A DNA stretch of 64,000 nt from positions 1 to 64,000 of the forward strand of contig JAOTOM010002670.1 of assembly GCA_034440615.1 (NCBI GenBank), read 5' to 3'. Each line of letters begins with the position of its first letter. Position 1 is the first letter of the stretch. The notes beneath the pieces are model-generated. The model was not told the DNA's origin. It saw only the letters and a list, made by a program, of their open reading frames with translations, and searched no databases. The translations under genes were made by a program, and so were the position numbers. Shown one piece after another: positions 32,626 through 46,132 of the stretch. Origin of the DNA: Ashinkailepas kermadecensis. Its lineage: Eukaryota; Arthropoda; Thecostraca; Neolepadidae.

Positions 32626-33723
32626 GTAAGCAGTCTTCTTTAGCTTGAGATTCCTGTTTACGTGCTACGCCGACTAGGGACATATAAGCTTCGTGGCGGC
32701 TTCTTCCGTGTCGTCTTGTCACTTGTATTCTATTAGCATTCATCATTTGAGGAGCGACATGGGTCGTGCAAAGATTAATCCGTATATCGGTCTTGCAACC
32801 TGTTGCTTGTTTAACTATGCCCAATGTTGTGGGCTTGGTTCTTAGATATATTCCCTTTTGTCTAATTGTAAATGTGGATTACATTGAAGATCTCGCCTCC
32901 ATTTGTCCGATGTCTCCGCCACACGACATCCCTGGCTTCACACCTGGTGCGTCACGCAGGTGTGTAGCGTTCTTTGGTCGCGGGCTCTTTTTAATGCACC
33001 ACGTCGTCTACGGACGTGCAAGCTCTGTGCCGGCCTGTTCCGTTCCGTTTTTCCAGTTGTGCTTGATGCATTTCCAGGCATCAGTTGTAGGAGCTCCATA
33101 AGCCCTGCAAAGTGCGAGACAACTGCCGGTTTTGTAAACAGTTCTTTTTTAATACCCAATGTTGTGGGTGTGGTTAGAGTATCGGTCGGCGTTCTACTAC
33201 CTGTGTTTCTCTGTGTGTCTTCTTTGTTCTGCTGGCCATTGTTTGAATGCCAATACCAGTTCTTCGACATCCCAGCTAAAATTACCCAACCACTGGAGGT
33301 GCGCTCTTGGTAAAAGCAATTTTAAGCTCGGAAGTGGAAGGAAATCCTACCTTTAATACCAGCTGGTATTAAATGGTAGTTTCAGAGCTATCCCTCCCTC
33401 CATCAGCAGGTTTCCATCTGTGTAGGCCACGTGAGCAGCGGTCGAGCGCTTGCGGTTCGAGGCATGGAGACATTGTAACGGGGAGAAGAATATCGAACCT
33501 ATCATTATTGCCAGATATTCGTGACGTCAACCCTTTAAATTTCGCCTGGTTTCTTACCACTTGACCTGCCCTTGAGCGGAGGCGTCACTTCGTGAATGAT
33601 TCTATATTGTTCAGGAAGTGGTCATGATCGGTCGACCACCCTAAGTTTCCGAAAACTTTTGATTTCTTCAGGTTCCTTAGCTGTTGTATTCGTTGTAAAA
33701 TCAGTGCGGTCCAATGGTAACTC

Positions 33724-33954
33724 ATGACATATGAAGGCTTCCCTATCTCGATACTTGTTAAGTCATCCCAACTGACTTGGGTTCGTATTTGTGTGCTCGA
33801 TCCAGTACGTTATGAACGCTGTATTACAGATGCAGTAAATTCGCCCCGGTGGCTTAACAGCCAGCTGTTCCGTGGTAAATATGCACCACAGATCACCTGC
33901 GTGTATTGTGACGCTGACCCACGGATATGCGCTCGTCTTCAGAGGTACCAGTAA
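33724..33954 (+). other. Open stretch across the empty MITE site
   Basis: A 76-codon open frame ends in QITCVYCDADPRICARLQRY. In copy A the same frame is split by the piggyBac-like MITE (8068-8982). A C-x2-C..C pattern is visible but there is no recognisable domain. It may be coincidence within the intron of the finger gene. Confidence 0.2.
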
Positions 33955-34446
33955 ATTCGCCAGACTTCAACAACAACTGAGGACCATGATCGGTGAGTCC
34001 TGATATGCTGTCTGATGAGACACGATGTCTTACTAGACAGGTTCATCAGCAAAGGTTGTCTCGTCACGAGTGTAATGCTGCATCACCGATTGTGAATCAC
34101 TGATCACTGATCAGCAGTGATGCAGCGACTGCGTTCGCAAGAGTATGATTTAAGTAACCACGTCCACATAAGCTCTTAGATTTCGGTTAACGGTGATGAT
34201 ACACGCGTGCAATCTTTCTTCAATAATTCAGTTATGGGATTGTTTTTTTTCTCAGATAGAATCCTACACTCTGAACCGGGAAGTTTAATATATAGTATAA
34301 TATATAGTCTAATATAGTATAGTATATAGTATAATATAATAGCAAAGGACGCAGTTTGCTCAGAGCCTTGGTGCTCCCTTCCTGGATGTGTGTATCAATT
34401 ACAGTGGCCTAACGGGTTGTGCCCATTGTACACCCGAGATCGTGTA

Positions 34447-34558
34447 CGGCTGCTGCGTCTGACATGCCGCCTCATATTTGCCGAGAGTTTACCTGAACAG
34501 TGGAAACACTGCCTCGTGGTGCCGATACGGAAATGGTGTGACAAGCAGGTCAGCTAAT
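34447..34558 (+). pseudogene. LINE RT relic, copy B
   Basis: Counterpart of 9617-9805; reads LIFAESLPEQWKHCLVVPIR. Confidence 0.35.
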
Positions 34559-34711
34559 TGGGTTCCGTGTACTACACTGCGGCATAGCAATGCTATTGAT
34601 AAGTTACTCTATTTAGATGCTTAGGAAATCGTTTTTTTAAAAGAGAAAACGGTGTTCCGATTCGTCACTTGTCTCGTCGATACTTCAAAAGCAGAGTATT
34701 TGCTAATTCAG

Positions 34712-36758
34712 TGCAGATAATGTGATGTACGTTGTGCTGCTCCAACTCAAGGCTTCGTGTGCCCTGTCAAAGGATAGCATGCTCATAAATCGCTCTAATG
34801 CTTCAGGTGCTACTGCGTCTCATTATGCCTACGGGAGGAAAGACCGTGATGTTGGTGAACGGATAACCTCTGGAATTGCATCGCAGTGCAGTATTAACAA
34901 CACCAACAGTAACACCAACAATAGCAACAGTAGCCAGTGTTCTGTGAACACAAGCGACACTTCGCGACAACCTTCCACTCAGCCGGCAGCGAGATCGTAT
35001 GACTGTGACGTGTGTGCCAAGGTGTTCAAGAGTCGTGGAGGTTCAAGAGTCGTGGAGTCGCGGAGACTTTCAAGAGTCGGAGACAGACACAAGTGTGATA
35101 CATGTGACAGGTCGTATGCTTCCAAGTCCGGGTTAGTTATTCACATGAGAACACACACAGGAGAGAGACCATATAAATGCTATGCATGCGGAAAGGCGTG
35201 TGTATCCAAGTCCATCTTAGTTATTCACATGAGAACCCACACCGGAGAGCGACCATACAAATGTGACACATGTGACAGGTCGTTTCCTGTCCGGGCTACA
35301 CTCGTTGACCACGTTAAAACCCACACCAGAGAGCGACCGTACCAATGTGAGACATGTGACCGGTCGTTTCCTGCCAAGTTCAGCTTAGTTATTCACATGA
35401 GAACCCACATAGGAGAGCGACCTTTCAAATGTGATACATGTGACAGCGCGTTTACTGTGAAGGCCCATTTAGTTACACACATGAGAACACACACCGGAGA
35501 GCGACCATACAAATGCGATATATGTGGCAGATCGTTTGCTGTCAAGTCCAAATTAGTTATTCACATGAGAACCCACACCGGAGAGCGACCGTACAAATGT
35601 GAGACATGTGACAGGTCGTTTTCTATCCGGGCTACACTAGTTGGCCACGTTAGAACCCACACTGGAGAGCGACCGTACCAATGTGAGGCATGTGGCCGGT
35701 CGTTTCCTGTCAGGTCCAGCTTAGTTATTCACATGAGAACCCACATAGGAGAGCGACCTTTCAAATGTAATACATGCGACAGGGCGTTTGCTATGAAGAC
35801 CCATTTAGTTAGACACATAAGAACACACACAGGAGAACGACCGTACAAATGCGGTATATGTGACAGATTGTTTTCTGTCAAGACCAACTTAGTTATTCAC
35901 ATGAGAACCCACACCGGAGAGCGACCTTTCACATGTGGTACATGTGACAGGTCGTTTGCTGTCAAGGGCAGGTTAGTTATTCACATGAGAACCCACACCG
36001 GGGAGCGACCGTACAAATGTGGGACATGTTACAGGTCGTTTACTGTGAAGCCCAGCTTAGATAGTCACATGAGAACCCACACCGGAGAGCGACATAAATG
36101 TGACACATGTGACAGGTCATATTCTTCCAAGTACGGCTTAGTTATTCACATGAGAACCCACACAGGAGTGACACCATATGAATGTTATGCATGTGGAAAG
36201 GCGTTTGTATCCAAGACAATCTTAGTTATGCACATGAAAACCCACACCGGAGAGCGACCATACAAATGTGATATATGTGGCAGATCGTTTCCTGTGGAGT
36301 CCAAATTAGTTGTTCACATGAGAACCCACACCGGAGAGCGACCTTACAAATGTGACATATGTGAGAGGTCGTTCCCTGTGCGGAATACACTCGTTAAACA
36401 CATCAGAACCCACACCGGAGAGCGACCGTACCAATGTGAGGTATGTGACCGGTCGTTTACTGTCAAGTTCAGCTTAGTTATTCACATGAGAAGCCACACA
36501 GGAGAGCGACCTTTCAAATGTGATACGTGTGACAGGGCGTTTCTTGTGAAGGGCCATTTAGTTAAACACATGAGAACACACACAGGAGAACGACCGTATA
36601 AATGCGGTACATGTGACAGGTCGTTTGCTCTCAAGCACAACTTAGTTATTCACATCAGAGACCACACCGGAGAGCGACCTTTCACATGTGGTACATGTGA
36701 CAGGTCGTTTGCTGGCAAGTGCAAGTTAGTTAGTCACATGAGAACCCACACCGGGTAG
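34712..36758 (+). CDS. C2H2 zinc-finger protein, finger-array exon, copy B (20 fingers)
   Basis: A probable nuclear DNA-binding protein. After a Ser/Asn-rich leader ([20 protein letters not shown]) and a degenerate first finger ([15 protein letters not shown]), twenty C2H2 units follow with TGERPY linkers. Fingers 13-20 recapitulate fingers 1-11 in order ([10 protein letters not shown], then [16 protein letters not shown] and so on), so the array grew by duplicating a block of about a dozen fingers. The junction linker lacks the Pro-Tyr (TGERHKC). The frame ends at TAG where related linkers have GAG (CCGGGTAGCG), a point nonsense mutation. With candidate upstream exons the product would be 781 residues; otherwise it starts at ATG 34725. 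Confidence 0.8.
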
Positions 36759-37060
36759 CGACCGTACAAATGTGGGACATGTTACAAGTCGTTTCCTGTG
36801 AAGCTAGCTTACTTATTCACATGAGAACCCACACCGGAGAGCGACCTTTCACATGCGGTACATGTGACAGCTCGTTTCGTGCTCAGACCATACTAATTAA
36901 GCACATTAGGACCCATACAAAAGAGCGACCTTAAAATATGAGAAATGTGACAGGTCGTGTACTGTCAAGCCCAAATTAGTTAGTCACATGAGAACCCACA
37001 CCGGAGAGCGACCTTACGAAAGGTACGGCGTGTCCTATCTAGGCCAGCTTAGTCAAACAC
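36759..37060 (+). pseudogene. Untranslated zinc fingers after the copy B stop
   Basis: Finger sequence continues: [11 protein letters not shown], then a one-codon-scale deletion, [12 protein letters not shown], and a final TCDRS-like unit with its knuckle changed. Frameshifts and a TAA (CGACCTTAAAAT) are present. It matches 11744-12125. Confidence 0.8.
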
Positions 37061-37469
37061 GGGAACCCACACCGCAGTGCTGTACTCCAAGTAAGGCACA
37101 TGCTATTTACTGGCAATGGAGAGCGGTTCGAAAAATGAAGGCTGACGCTGGAGGTTGTGCTGAAGTTTGTGACAGGAGACCTCCCCCCCCCCCACAGTAC
37201 TAGCATCGGCGCTACGCACATGGAGCTTGTGGGAGTAAGTTGTAGAACAGCGAGGCGTGGTGAACTGGTGTTGAGAGGTCTGTGCTGTTGGGTGTTGAGA
37301 ACCGCTCGTAACCGTAGTTTATACTAATGAAATATATGTAGTTTGGCCACCCTAGCCTCTGCAACTTCCTGTAGTGCGTGCTCACCAATAGGCGGCAAAC
37401 GCAGACTGGCCAAGAGCGACATTCTCCAGCATGTTCAGCAGCAAGTGATAACCACGAATGCCCCACGTA

Positions 37470-38935
37470 TCCTCATCATCCGAGGATTGACTAAGAATCT
37501 TGCGGCGTTGTCCCCTTTCCAGAGACGTGATGGGTGTGACAGACTTGGCAAAATTGTACGTTGTGAAAAAACTGAAGGATGGAGCGTTGGAGGTGGAATT
37601 CGCGGTGGCACAGGAAGCGGAGAGGGCGTTGACGAGCTCTGAGTTCGTATACGGTGTGCGCAAAGGTGGGAGGAAAATCGGTGAAAGCATCCAAATTAAC
37701 GTCGAACCACATCAAACCAAAAATACATCACGAGGAATAATAAACTGTTACGACCTGAAGGACGTACCGGAGGAAGAGATAGTGGACGAGTTGTCCGAGT
37801 TTGGCGTGATAGGAGCGATGCAAATCAAGACTAGACGAGATGCAGAACTGATTACGACGAACAATGTTATCTTGACATTTAATTCAACCGATTTACCATC
37901 TGAGATTCGGGTGGGTACATCCGTGTTAAGGTACGAGTTTTTCTCCCGAACCCCATGCGCTGTTTTAAATGTAAAAATATGGTCATACCAACCAGTATTG
38001 TCGGAATCGTCCCGTGTGCAGCAAGTGTGCTTCCCCGGACCACCCCAGCGAGCAGTGTACTTCAGAAGTTCCATTCTGTGTGAACTGCGGCAGGGGATAG
38101 AACCCTCACACTTCGTTCGACCGCACCTGTCCCAGTTACTCCAAAGAGAAGGAAATAATCTCCATCAAGCACACCCAAAAAGTAACATTTCGGGAAGCGA
38201 GGGATCTTTACGATCGCTACCATCCTCGAACGTCATACGCGACAAAAGCCAAAGGTACCACATCGACTTAACAGCGTGTACAAACACCCAAAACGGACGA
38301 ACTCATTGCAGCACTGAGTGAGCTGCTTCGTTCTTTTGGTATACTAATCACCCCGCCAACAAGGCAAGGTCAGCTCGAACCTCGCTCCGAGGCGGCAAGG
38401 CGCGACGCGTCGCCCACACCAGCCCCCGAGGTCACTACCGATGCCGGCCGCTGAGCGAGCTCCGGAAGAGTGGAGTGTTGCTCAGCGAACGAAGAGACCC
38501 GGAAAGGGTCCCAAACCTAACGTGCCAACCTTACCTTCCACATCCACCGATCGCGCCTCTGCCCAGTCCACACCCACCCCTACTCCCCCGCCACCACCGA
38601 ATATTTCGAGAGAGACCGACGTCGCTTCCAGACGAGTTCCGGTGGTCGCACCCTCTGCGGCGCGGCCGGAACTCACGGTCAAGGTTCACCTGAGTGCTCC
38701 CGATATGGCGGCGCCTGGCCGTGCAGCCCGGACTGCGTCCAGGCACTCCTCGCCCAGCGCACGAGTAGGAGGACCGTCACCTAGAGGGACACCTCCACCA
38801 TCACCAACTTCCCAACGTCCCCTGCGGCCGGACGTAAGAGGCCACCCCCGTGGACACCATCTCCACCGAGCGGGAGATGGTGCGGGAGAGCTCCCAGATC
38901 TCGTCCGAAATCGTCTTCATCTCTCTCATAGTGTG
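37470..38935 (+). pseudogene. LINE 1 ORF1, gag-like with zinc knuckles
   Basis: A nucleic-acid-binding ORF1 protein. The first part reads SRDVMGVTDLAKLYVVKKLK and GIINCYDLKDVPEEEIVDEL in one frame. Around 37965 two small indels move the frame, after which CCHC knuckles appear: C-x2-C with KYGHTNQYC, CSKCASPDHPSEQC and CVNCGRG. The proline-rich C-terminal part (PTPTPPPPPNISR) occupies about 38441-38930. A long frame that seems to fuse this part to ORF2 is an accident of a frameshift near 38820. Confidence 0.7.
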
Positions 38936-39124
38936 TTGGTGTTACGTTTTACTGGCATTGATTGTCCTTGGACGACCCTTATAGAAGGGAAGAAACTGAA
39001 CACGATTTTTAAGTTGCCATCCAGTTTTACCCGATACATTCATGCAATTACTTTTGCTCTGGACCGTGGAGATAGTAAGAGCTGCCTACATGTGATGTTT
39101 CCACCCAACTTTAACCCATTTTAT

Positions 39125-41273
39125 ATGGATCGACCGAGGTCCATTTTACAATGGAACTGTAGGGGGCTGAGAACCAGCACCGAAGAGCTCCAGGCACTTT
39201 TAAACCGCCACTGCCCTGAGGTCATTTGCCTCCAGGAGATTAAGGTGACGCCGGGCTACTTTTTCAGCATAAAATGCTACTCAGTCTTTCGTGAGGATAC
39301 GCACTCTGACACCATTGCGCATGGCGGTGTGCTGCTGGCCGCCCACCATAGCTTAGCGGCACAGATATTGGTGCTCCACTCCAAGCTGCAGACTGTTGCA
39401 GTAAGAGTGCATTTTAACCATCGCCTCATATCTATTTGTTCTCTGTACTTGCCGCCTGGTGCTGGGTTTCCATCCACTGAGTTACGATATTTGATGTCAG
39501 AGCTGCCCCCGCCGGTTTTAATACTAGGCGATTTTAACTCACACCATACAGCATGGGGATGCGAGGACATCAATGCACGAGGTCGGCTCTTGGATTCTTT
39601 TATGCATGATGAGTCCCTGTGTATTCTAAATACCGGCAAGCCGACGCACTTTACCCTGCCCTCCGGCCATACATCTGCTTTGGATCTCAGCCTGTGCAGT
39701 CCACAACTAGCACAACTTTTTGCCTGGTCCGTGGCTGATGAACCTCATGGCAGTGACCATTTGCCTGTGTGGCTGGAGTATCAGGACGGCGCAGTACTTG
39801 GAACTCGACCACGCCGATGGAATTTCAAGAAGGCGGACTGGACAGCATATGAGGCACGATTAGAGATCTTTTCCGCGCGGCCTGGAGTGACACCGATGTC
39901 AGTTGAGACATTTACCAACGTACTCGTGCAGACCGCCACTTACTTCATCCCCCGCACCTCTGGTACTCCTCGTCGCGCTCTCGTCCCCTGGTGGACAGAG
40001 GAGTGCCGTCAGGCTATCCGGGAAAGACGACGAGCCTTCAGAACCTTCAACCGAAATAGTAATACGGTCAACCTCATCGCCTTTCGACAAGCTCGGGCCA
40101 TCGCACGGCGTACCATCCGGGAGGCAAAGCGTACCTCGTGGAGGGCCTATGTGACCAAACTAAATCGTTCCACACCCACGTCACAGATCTGGTCGAGGAT
40201 AAAGCAGGACAATACAACTCGACTCCTTTGCCAGCAGTACGGGTGGGTGGCAGAGACGTTACGCACCCGGTTGAGGTGGTAAACGAGATGGCCCGTACGA
40301 TATCCAACCGATGCCGCTGTAACAGTGGAGACAACTTATTCATACGTCGGAAAGCTGAATGTGAGAAACACCCATTGAACTTCTCCACCTATGAGCAGCC
40401 CTGTTATAACGAGCCATTCACCATGACTGAGCTTAGTTCCGCTGTTAGAGGCCTTCGAAGCGTATCCGAAGGTCCCGACCTTGTACACAACGACATGCTC
40501 AAGCATCTCCCAACACGTGCACTTGAAACCATGTTAGAGACCATAAATACACTTTTGGGAGAAAGACGACTTCCCATCCACCTGGCGCGATGCTACAATG
40601 ATACCAATTTTGAAACCAGGCAAGGATGCCTCAGACCCGGCGAGCTACCGACCCATTTCACTAACATCATCACTTTGTAAACTGATGGAAAAGATGGTAC
40701 ATGTTCGTTTGACCTGGTTTTTGGAACGGTATGACATTTTAAGTAATGCACAGTGTGGTTTTAAGAAAAACCGCAGTTGGCATGCACTTTTGTCGGCGCC
40801 GCCAGAGCTGCCCGGACCCTGCCCTCCAGCTGTACGGTGAGCGAATTCCCTTCCGACGAGTGACTCGATTCTTAGGAGTTATTTTTGACACTCGTCTTAA
40901 TTACAAGGAACATTTTAAGACACTTCGGGAGAAGTGTTTTACATCTCTAAACCTGCTAAAAATTGTTGCACACACATCTTACGGAGGAGACAGGAAAACC
41001 ATGTTACTGTTGTATCGCTCCCTCATTCGTTCAAAACTGGACTACGCGTGTTTTATATATGACAGCGCATGTGCAACAAGCAAACGCTCACTGGACACTG
41101 TGCACCACTCGGCGCTCCGCATTGTGACCGGCGCTTTCCGCACTTCACCTTCTGCCAGCCTTCTGGCTGAAACTCACGAACCACCACTCTCGCTCCGCCG
41201 CGAAATGCTCGGGATGCGATATGCCTGTAAGCTGCGCCAATTCCCTGGTCACCCCACATATTCGCATATGTTC
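39125..41273 (+). pseudogene. LINE 1 ORF2, endonuclease and damaged reverse transcriptase
   Basis: AP-endonuclease motifs are intact: LQWNCRG, CLQEIKV, LYLPPGA, GDFNSHHTAWG and GSDHLPVWL. A linker with PWWTEECRQAI and RRTIREAKRTSWRAY follows. The frame shifts near 40200 and again near 40600 (MIPILKPGKD, then YRPISLTSSLCKLMEKMV). At about 40775 a deletion joins CGFKKNRS directly to HALLSAPPE/HFCRRRQSCP, removing the RT catalytic core with its Asp-Asp pair. Downstream FLGVIFDTRLNYKEH and LIRSKLDYACFIYD are still readable. It stops at the nested LINE. The element could not copy itself. Confidence 0.85.
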
Positions 41274-42323
41274 TCCCATCGACTCCCCCCCCCGACGAGG
41301 CACCACCTTTCCGTGGTGGGGGGGGGGACTGCGTGCCCCAATGACCCGGCGACCATCTTACCGGCGAGGGGTGAGACTAAGAGTGCCTCACTCGTCCTTC
41401 CATCCATACGCTCCCATTCCAATGCCCATCTCATCTCAACATCCATGTCCTTCATCTGGCCCTGTAACACCAACTATCCCTACTATGAGCAGGTAGGACA
41501 ACTTCCCCGGTCCTGCCCTCCAGCTCCGTTTTATCGGGGTAGTCGCGCCCCCTCGGCCCGTCCCCCGGGGTTGACGGAGTCCTGGAGGCTGAGGTCCCCC
41601 GTCGCACGGTGCTAGCTGTGACGGGGGACCAACACGCCTCTTTGGTCCTAATATCCCAGAGGGGCGGATGGGTCCGTAGGGCCCCATACGGGCCAAGCGA
41701 CATGTCGCCTCAGGCCGAAGGTCTGGGCCTTGGCCCAGTGCCTGCCGGCCTGGCCGGCAGGGGTCAAGTGGTGGGCGGCGCTGGATCCCGGTCGGGGTGG
41801 TGAGTCTCTCTCTCCCGGCCGGGCGAAGGCGCCGCCTGCCCCGTATAGCTCCTCGGGCGCCTGCTCCTCCCCCTCCCCCTCTCCTCTCCCTCCATCCCTC
41901 CACGGAGCACCGTCGCGGCGCATACCCGTCACGCCCCCATCAGTGGCATGGATCCCGACCACCGGTGTCCGCCAAGGAGCCCCGAACCTGGGACCGGTGG
42001 GGCGTGCGAGCCGTAGCTCGTCTCCGAACGTACGGCCGAGAGCCCCAGCCACCCAGGTATCTATGTCCACATTGGCACCTGGAGGCTCCGCAGCTCCAAC
42101 TGAAACTTGTCATGTCCCACCACCCATCCCACCACGTGGGGACGATGCTCTGGCATACCCGTCACCACCTACGGGCAGGAAGCGAGCTCCACCATGGCAA
42201 GTGTCTCCGGCTGATGGAGGAAACCCTAGGGCGAGGCCAAGGTCCTCCTCGGGATCCTCCACACAACAGTGACTACTGAGTTAGTCACCGTATCGCTTTA
42301 ACACGCTTTAGCTGGATCTTTTT

Positions 42324-45300
42324 ACGGCAATTTTACAATGGAACTGCCGGGGTCTAAAAACCTCGATTCTTGACCTTGTGACCGTTTTAAATCGGCGTAG
42401 TCCGGTAGCGATTTGCCTTCAGGAAACTAAGCTCGCACCAAACGACACCGTCAAGATCAAGGGCTACACTGTGTTCCGCAGCGATGTTCGACCAGAAAAT
42501 AACTCGCACGGAGGGGTCTTGCTTGCTGTCCACCACAGTGTACCAGCACGCGAGCTACCTCTTCGAACCACTCTTCAGGCAATTGCAGCACGTGTAACGC
42601 TTCGCGACACCCACATTAGTCTTTGCTCCCTATATCTGCCTCCTGGAGTCACGTTTCCTGCTGTGGAGCTGAAACATCTTCTTGCTGATCTTCCACCACC
42701 ATTGCTACTAGTGGGTGTTTTTTAACGCTCACCACACCGCTTGGGGCTGCTCAGACAACAACACACGGGGCCGAATACTGGGGGATTTAATCATACACGA
42801 GCCGCTATGCGTTTTAAACACAGGTGCACACACTCATCTTACTCTGCCATCGGGCCGGACATCAGCGTTAGACCTAAGCCTAGCCAGCCCCCAGCTGACC
42901 CATCAGTTCGAATGGTCAGTCGACGACGATTGCCTCCGAAGCGATCACTATCCGGTGTGGCTAACGTTTCGTGGAGGCGTAGTTTTTGGAACACGGCCGC
43001 CACGCTGGAATTTGAGGAAGGCATACTGGGCACGTTTTGAATGTGAGATACAGACAGCTTTTACACCTGACATTGAAACTCGCTGTACTAGCGTCGATGA
43101 TTTTACATCAAGGATTATCCAGTGCGCTGATATGTGCATTCCGCGAACCTCTGGCACCCCACGCCGCATTCCAGTTCCCTGGTGGACTGAGGAATGCGAA
43201 AAGGCTATCTGCGGTCGCAAACGAGCCCTTAAAAAATTCAGTAAGCATGGCACGATGAATAACATGCTGAACTTCCAACAGGCCCGAGCACTGGCTCGAC
43301 GTACCATACGTGCCGCGAAACGAACATCCTGGCGAACATTTATAGGCGGACTAAATCGAACTACGTCGGCATCGGAAGTGTGGTCTCGAATTAAAAGGAC
43401 TTCGGGGAAGTTCTCCTCGGTCCCACTGCCGGTTCTTAGCATTGGAGGAAACGTTATAACTGATCCGGGAGATGTAGCCAACCGAATTGCACATGCCATT
43501 GCAAAGCGCAGTGAACCTACTGACCCAACTTTCCTACAACACCGTGCCCGGTTTCAGGGGAAATAGATCAGTTTTAATACATCAGAACAACTTGTCTACA
43601 ATTTACCGTTTACTGAAGCCGAACTGGACTCTGTAATTAGTGGTTTGAAGAGCGTGTCGGAAGGACCAGATAGAGTGCACAACGAAATGTTGAAGCATTT
43701 ACCGACGTGCGCAAAATACACACTTCTTAAGATTTTCAATATAATTTGGGATAGGGGACACTTTCCACCAGCCTGGCGGAAGGCAATCATAATCCCACTG
43801 TTGAAGCCCGGTAGAAATGGCGAGAACCCCACTGATTATCGTCCAATATCACTGACGTCATCATTGAGTAAGTTAATGGAGAAAATGGTTAGCCTCCGAC
43901 TCACGTGGTTCTTAGACAACCAGAACGTCTTATCCAATGACCAGTGCGGCTTTAGAAAGAACCGTGGTACGATGGACCATGTTTTAAGACTCGACACTGA
44001 AGTTCGAGTAGCTTTTACGAAACACAAACACCTGGGAGCCGTGTTTTTCGACATTGAGAGTGCTTTTGATACTGCTTGGAGACACGGCATTCTGCAGAAG
44101 GTTCACCAGTGCGGAATCCGCGGATCCTTGGGCACGTTTTTTAAAAACTTCATGAAAAATCGAGAGTTTTGTGTGCGCGTCGGCAACCAGTTTTCAAGTT
44201 GGCAACGCCAAGTTGAGGGAGTTCCACAGGGCAGCGTCCTGAGCACATCCCTATTCTCGCTTATAATAAATGACATCGGCAACTCGATACCCCCATCAAT
44301 CGGACGACCTCTTTCGCGCGATTTGCCATTGGTCGTGCAGCTCGTCAACCCCTCTCATGGAGCGACAGCTGCAACTTGCGATTTCTCACCTCGAAAAGTG
44401 GGGACACCTGAATGATTTCAGATTTTGCATTGCAAAGACAGCAGCGGTTCATTTCTGCCGTCGTCGTCGCAATTGCCCGGACATGCAGTTAAGACTTTAC
44501 GGGCAAGACGTTCCACCCTTACCAACGGCTCGCTTTCTTGGCGTGCAATTTGATAATCGTCTTTCATACAGAGAACACGTAAAAACGCTCCGAGACAAGT
44601 GCTTTGCAACAATGAATATATTGAAGTGTGTTTCTCGAACGTCGTATGGGGCTGATAGAAGGACTCTGCACCTGCTTCACCGCAGTCTGATTCGTTCCAA
44701 ACTGGACTATGCATGTTTTATATACGACGGTGCGTGTGCTACCACAAAATGTATTTGAGACCCAATACACCACGCTGCATTGCGCATAATTACGGGAGCA
44801 TTTCGCACCTCCCCCACGGTCAGCATACTGGCACATACCCATGAGCCACCATTAAGCATGCGACGAGAAATGCTGGGACTTCGCTTCGCATGCCAAATAC
44901 GTCAGTTCCCGACACACCCATCATATCAGGCTGTTTTTTCTCGTGATATATATGCAGTCCTTCGTGGCCACGTGAGGAGGAGAACAGCTTACTGTGTGAG
45001 GATGAGGACGCTCTTGAACCAGACAAGAATTAGACTGCAAGGAATCAGGCAGTATGAACGAATATCGAGTCCCCCGTGGGAGCTGATTTCCTCCTTTATC
45101 GATGTCGTCCTCGCTGCTGAGAGAAAAAGGGATATTACAAAAGAGGAGCTACTATCATGCTCATTAGAACACATTTCATCGGCATACCGTGGCTACATTA
45201 CCACATACACAGACGTCTCGAAGATTGACACCGGCGTGGGTAGCGCTTTCGTGAGAGGCTCCATCACGAGATCCTTCCCCCTGCCTTCACATGCTACTGT

Positions 45301-46033
45301 GTTCTCAGCCGAGTTGCTGGCCATTAACAAGGCCCTTGCATACATCGAGGTTGACAACGAGGATTTTCATGTCATTCTGACCGACTCTCTGAGCAGTCAT
45401 TTGTCATTACGTAGTTTTAACCAACAACATGCCATTGTGCGTGACATTTTATATCAACTTACTTCGCTACACCGCATGGGAAAACAAGTAACACTTTGCT
45501 GGATTCCAGCACATGTTGGAATCCGTGGTAACGAGCTCGCAGATCAGGCTGCAAGGCGTGCAGCGCACGCACCATGTAGTCTCGTGCTTCCACTTCCCCC
45601 CAGTGACCACTACCCAATGATTTCATAATTTCTTCTAAGACAGTGGCAGGACAGATGGGGCCAAGTAGCGCCCAACAAATTGAAAGAAATTAAGCCACAC
45701 TTAGCGCTGTGGCCCTCGTCTTTCAGTCAGAATAGAAGGGACGAGGTGGCCCTGTGTCGCCTTAGAATTGGACATACACTATCTACACATAGGTATTTGC
45801 TGTGCGGTGATGAAAGGCCCAAATGTATGAGGTGTGACGCAGCACTGACTGTCCACAATGTGTTAATATCTTGCTCGAACTACACAGAGGAGCGCAGGCA
45901 CCATTTCGGACATAACTCGAACACTCTGAGGCTGGTGGACCTACTCGGGGACAATTCGCAATTTGTGCAAAATAGAGCAGTTTTTCGTTTCCTTGCGGTA
46001 GTAGGATTCCAAATAATATACACACCCGGGTAG
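42324..46033 (+). pseudogene. LINE 2 ORF2: endonuclease, RT, RNase H
   Basis: Endonuclease: LQWNCRGLKTS, CLQETKLAPND and LYLPPGVTF. A one-base insertion at about 42718 converts the GDFN box to GVF and shifts the frame. NAHHTAWGC and RSDHYPVWL follow in the next frame. A TAG lies at 43564. RT: YRPISLTSSLSKLMEKMVS, VFFDIESAFDTAW and EGVPQGSVLSTSLF, with a second frameshift near 44290 at the catalytic Asp-Asp box (SDDLF). RNase H: YTDVSKIDTGVGSAFV, SAELLAINKAL, LTDSLSS and HVGIRGNELADQAA, followed by CMRCDAALTVHNVLISC (zinc-binding). Stops at 44756 and 45626. Two frameshifts and three stops: dead. Confidence 0.85.
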
Positions 46034-46097
46034 ATATTGAATTAGTGCCATATATTTCTTGCTCTCCTGATGTGAAAAGTTGAATTAATCTTGTTAT

Positions 46098-46132
46098 GGG
46101 TGCAAAATAACCAAGTTGTAGTTGACGCACCC
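46098..46132 (+). other. LINE 2 3'-terminal stem-loop
   Basis: GGGTGC pairs with GCACCC. Relative to the other copies (GGGCGC/GCGCCC) both sides of one pair have changed (C-G to T-A), preserving pairing. Confidence 0.65.

Noticed and set aside
38441..40282. 613-codon frame as a single protein
   Set aside because: The first third is the Pro-rich tail of LINE 1 ORF1, joined to the ORF2 endonuclease by a frameshift; it is not one natural gene.
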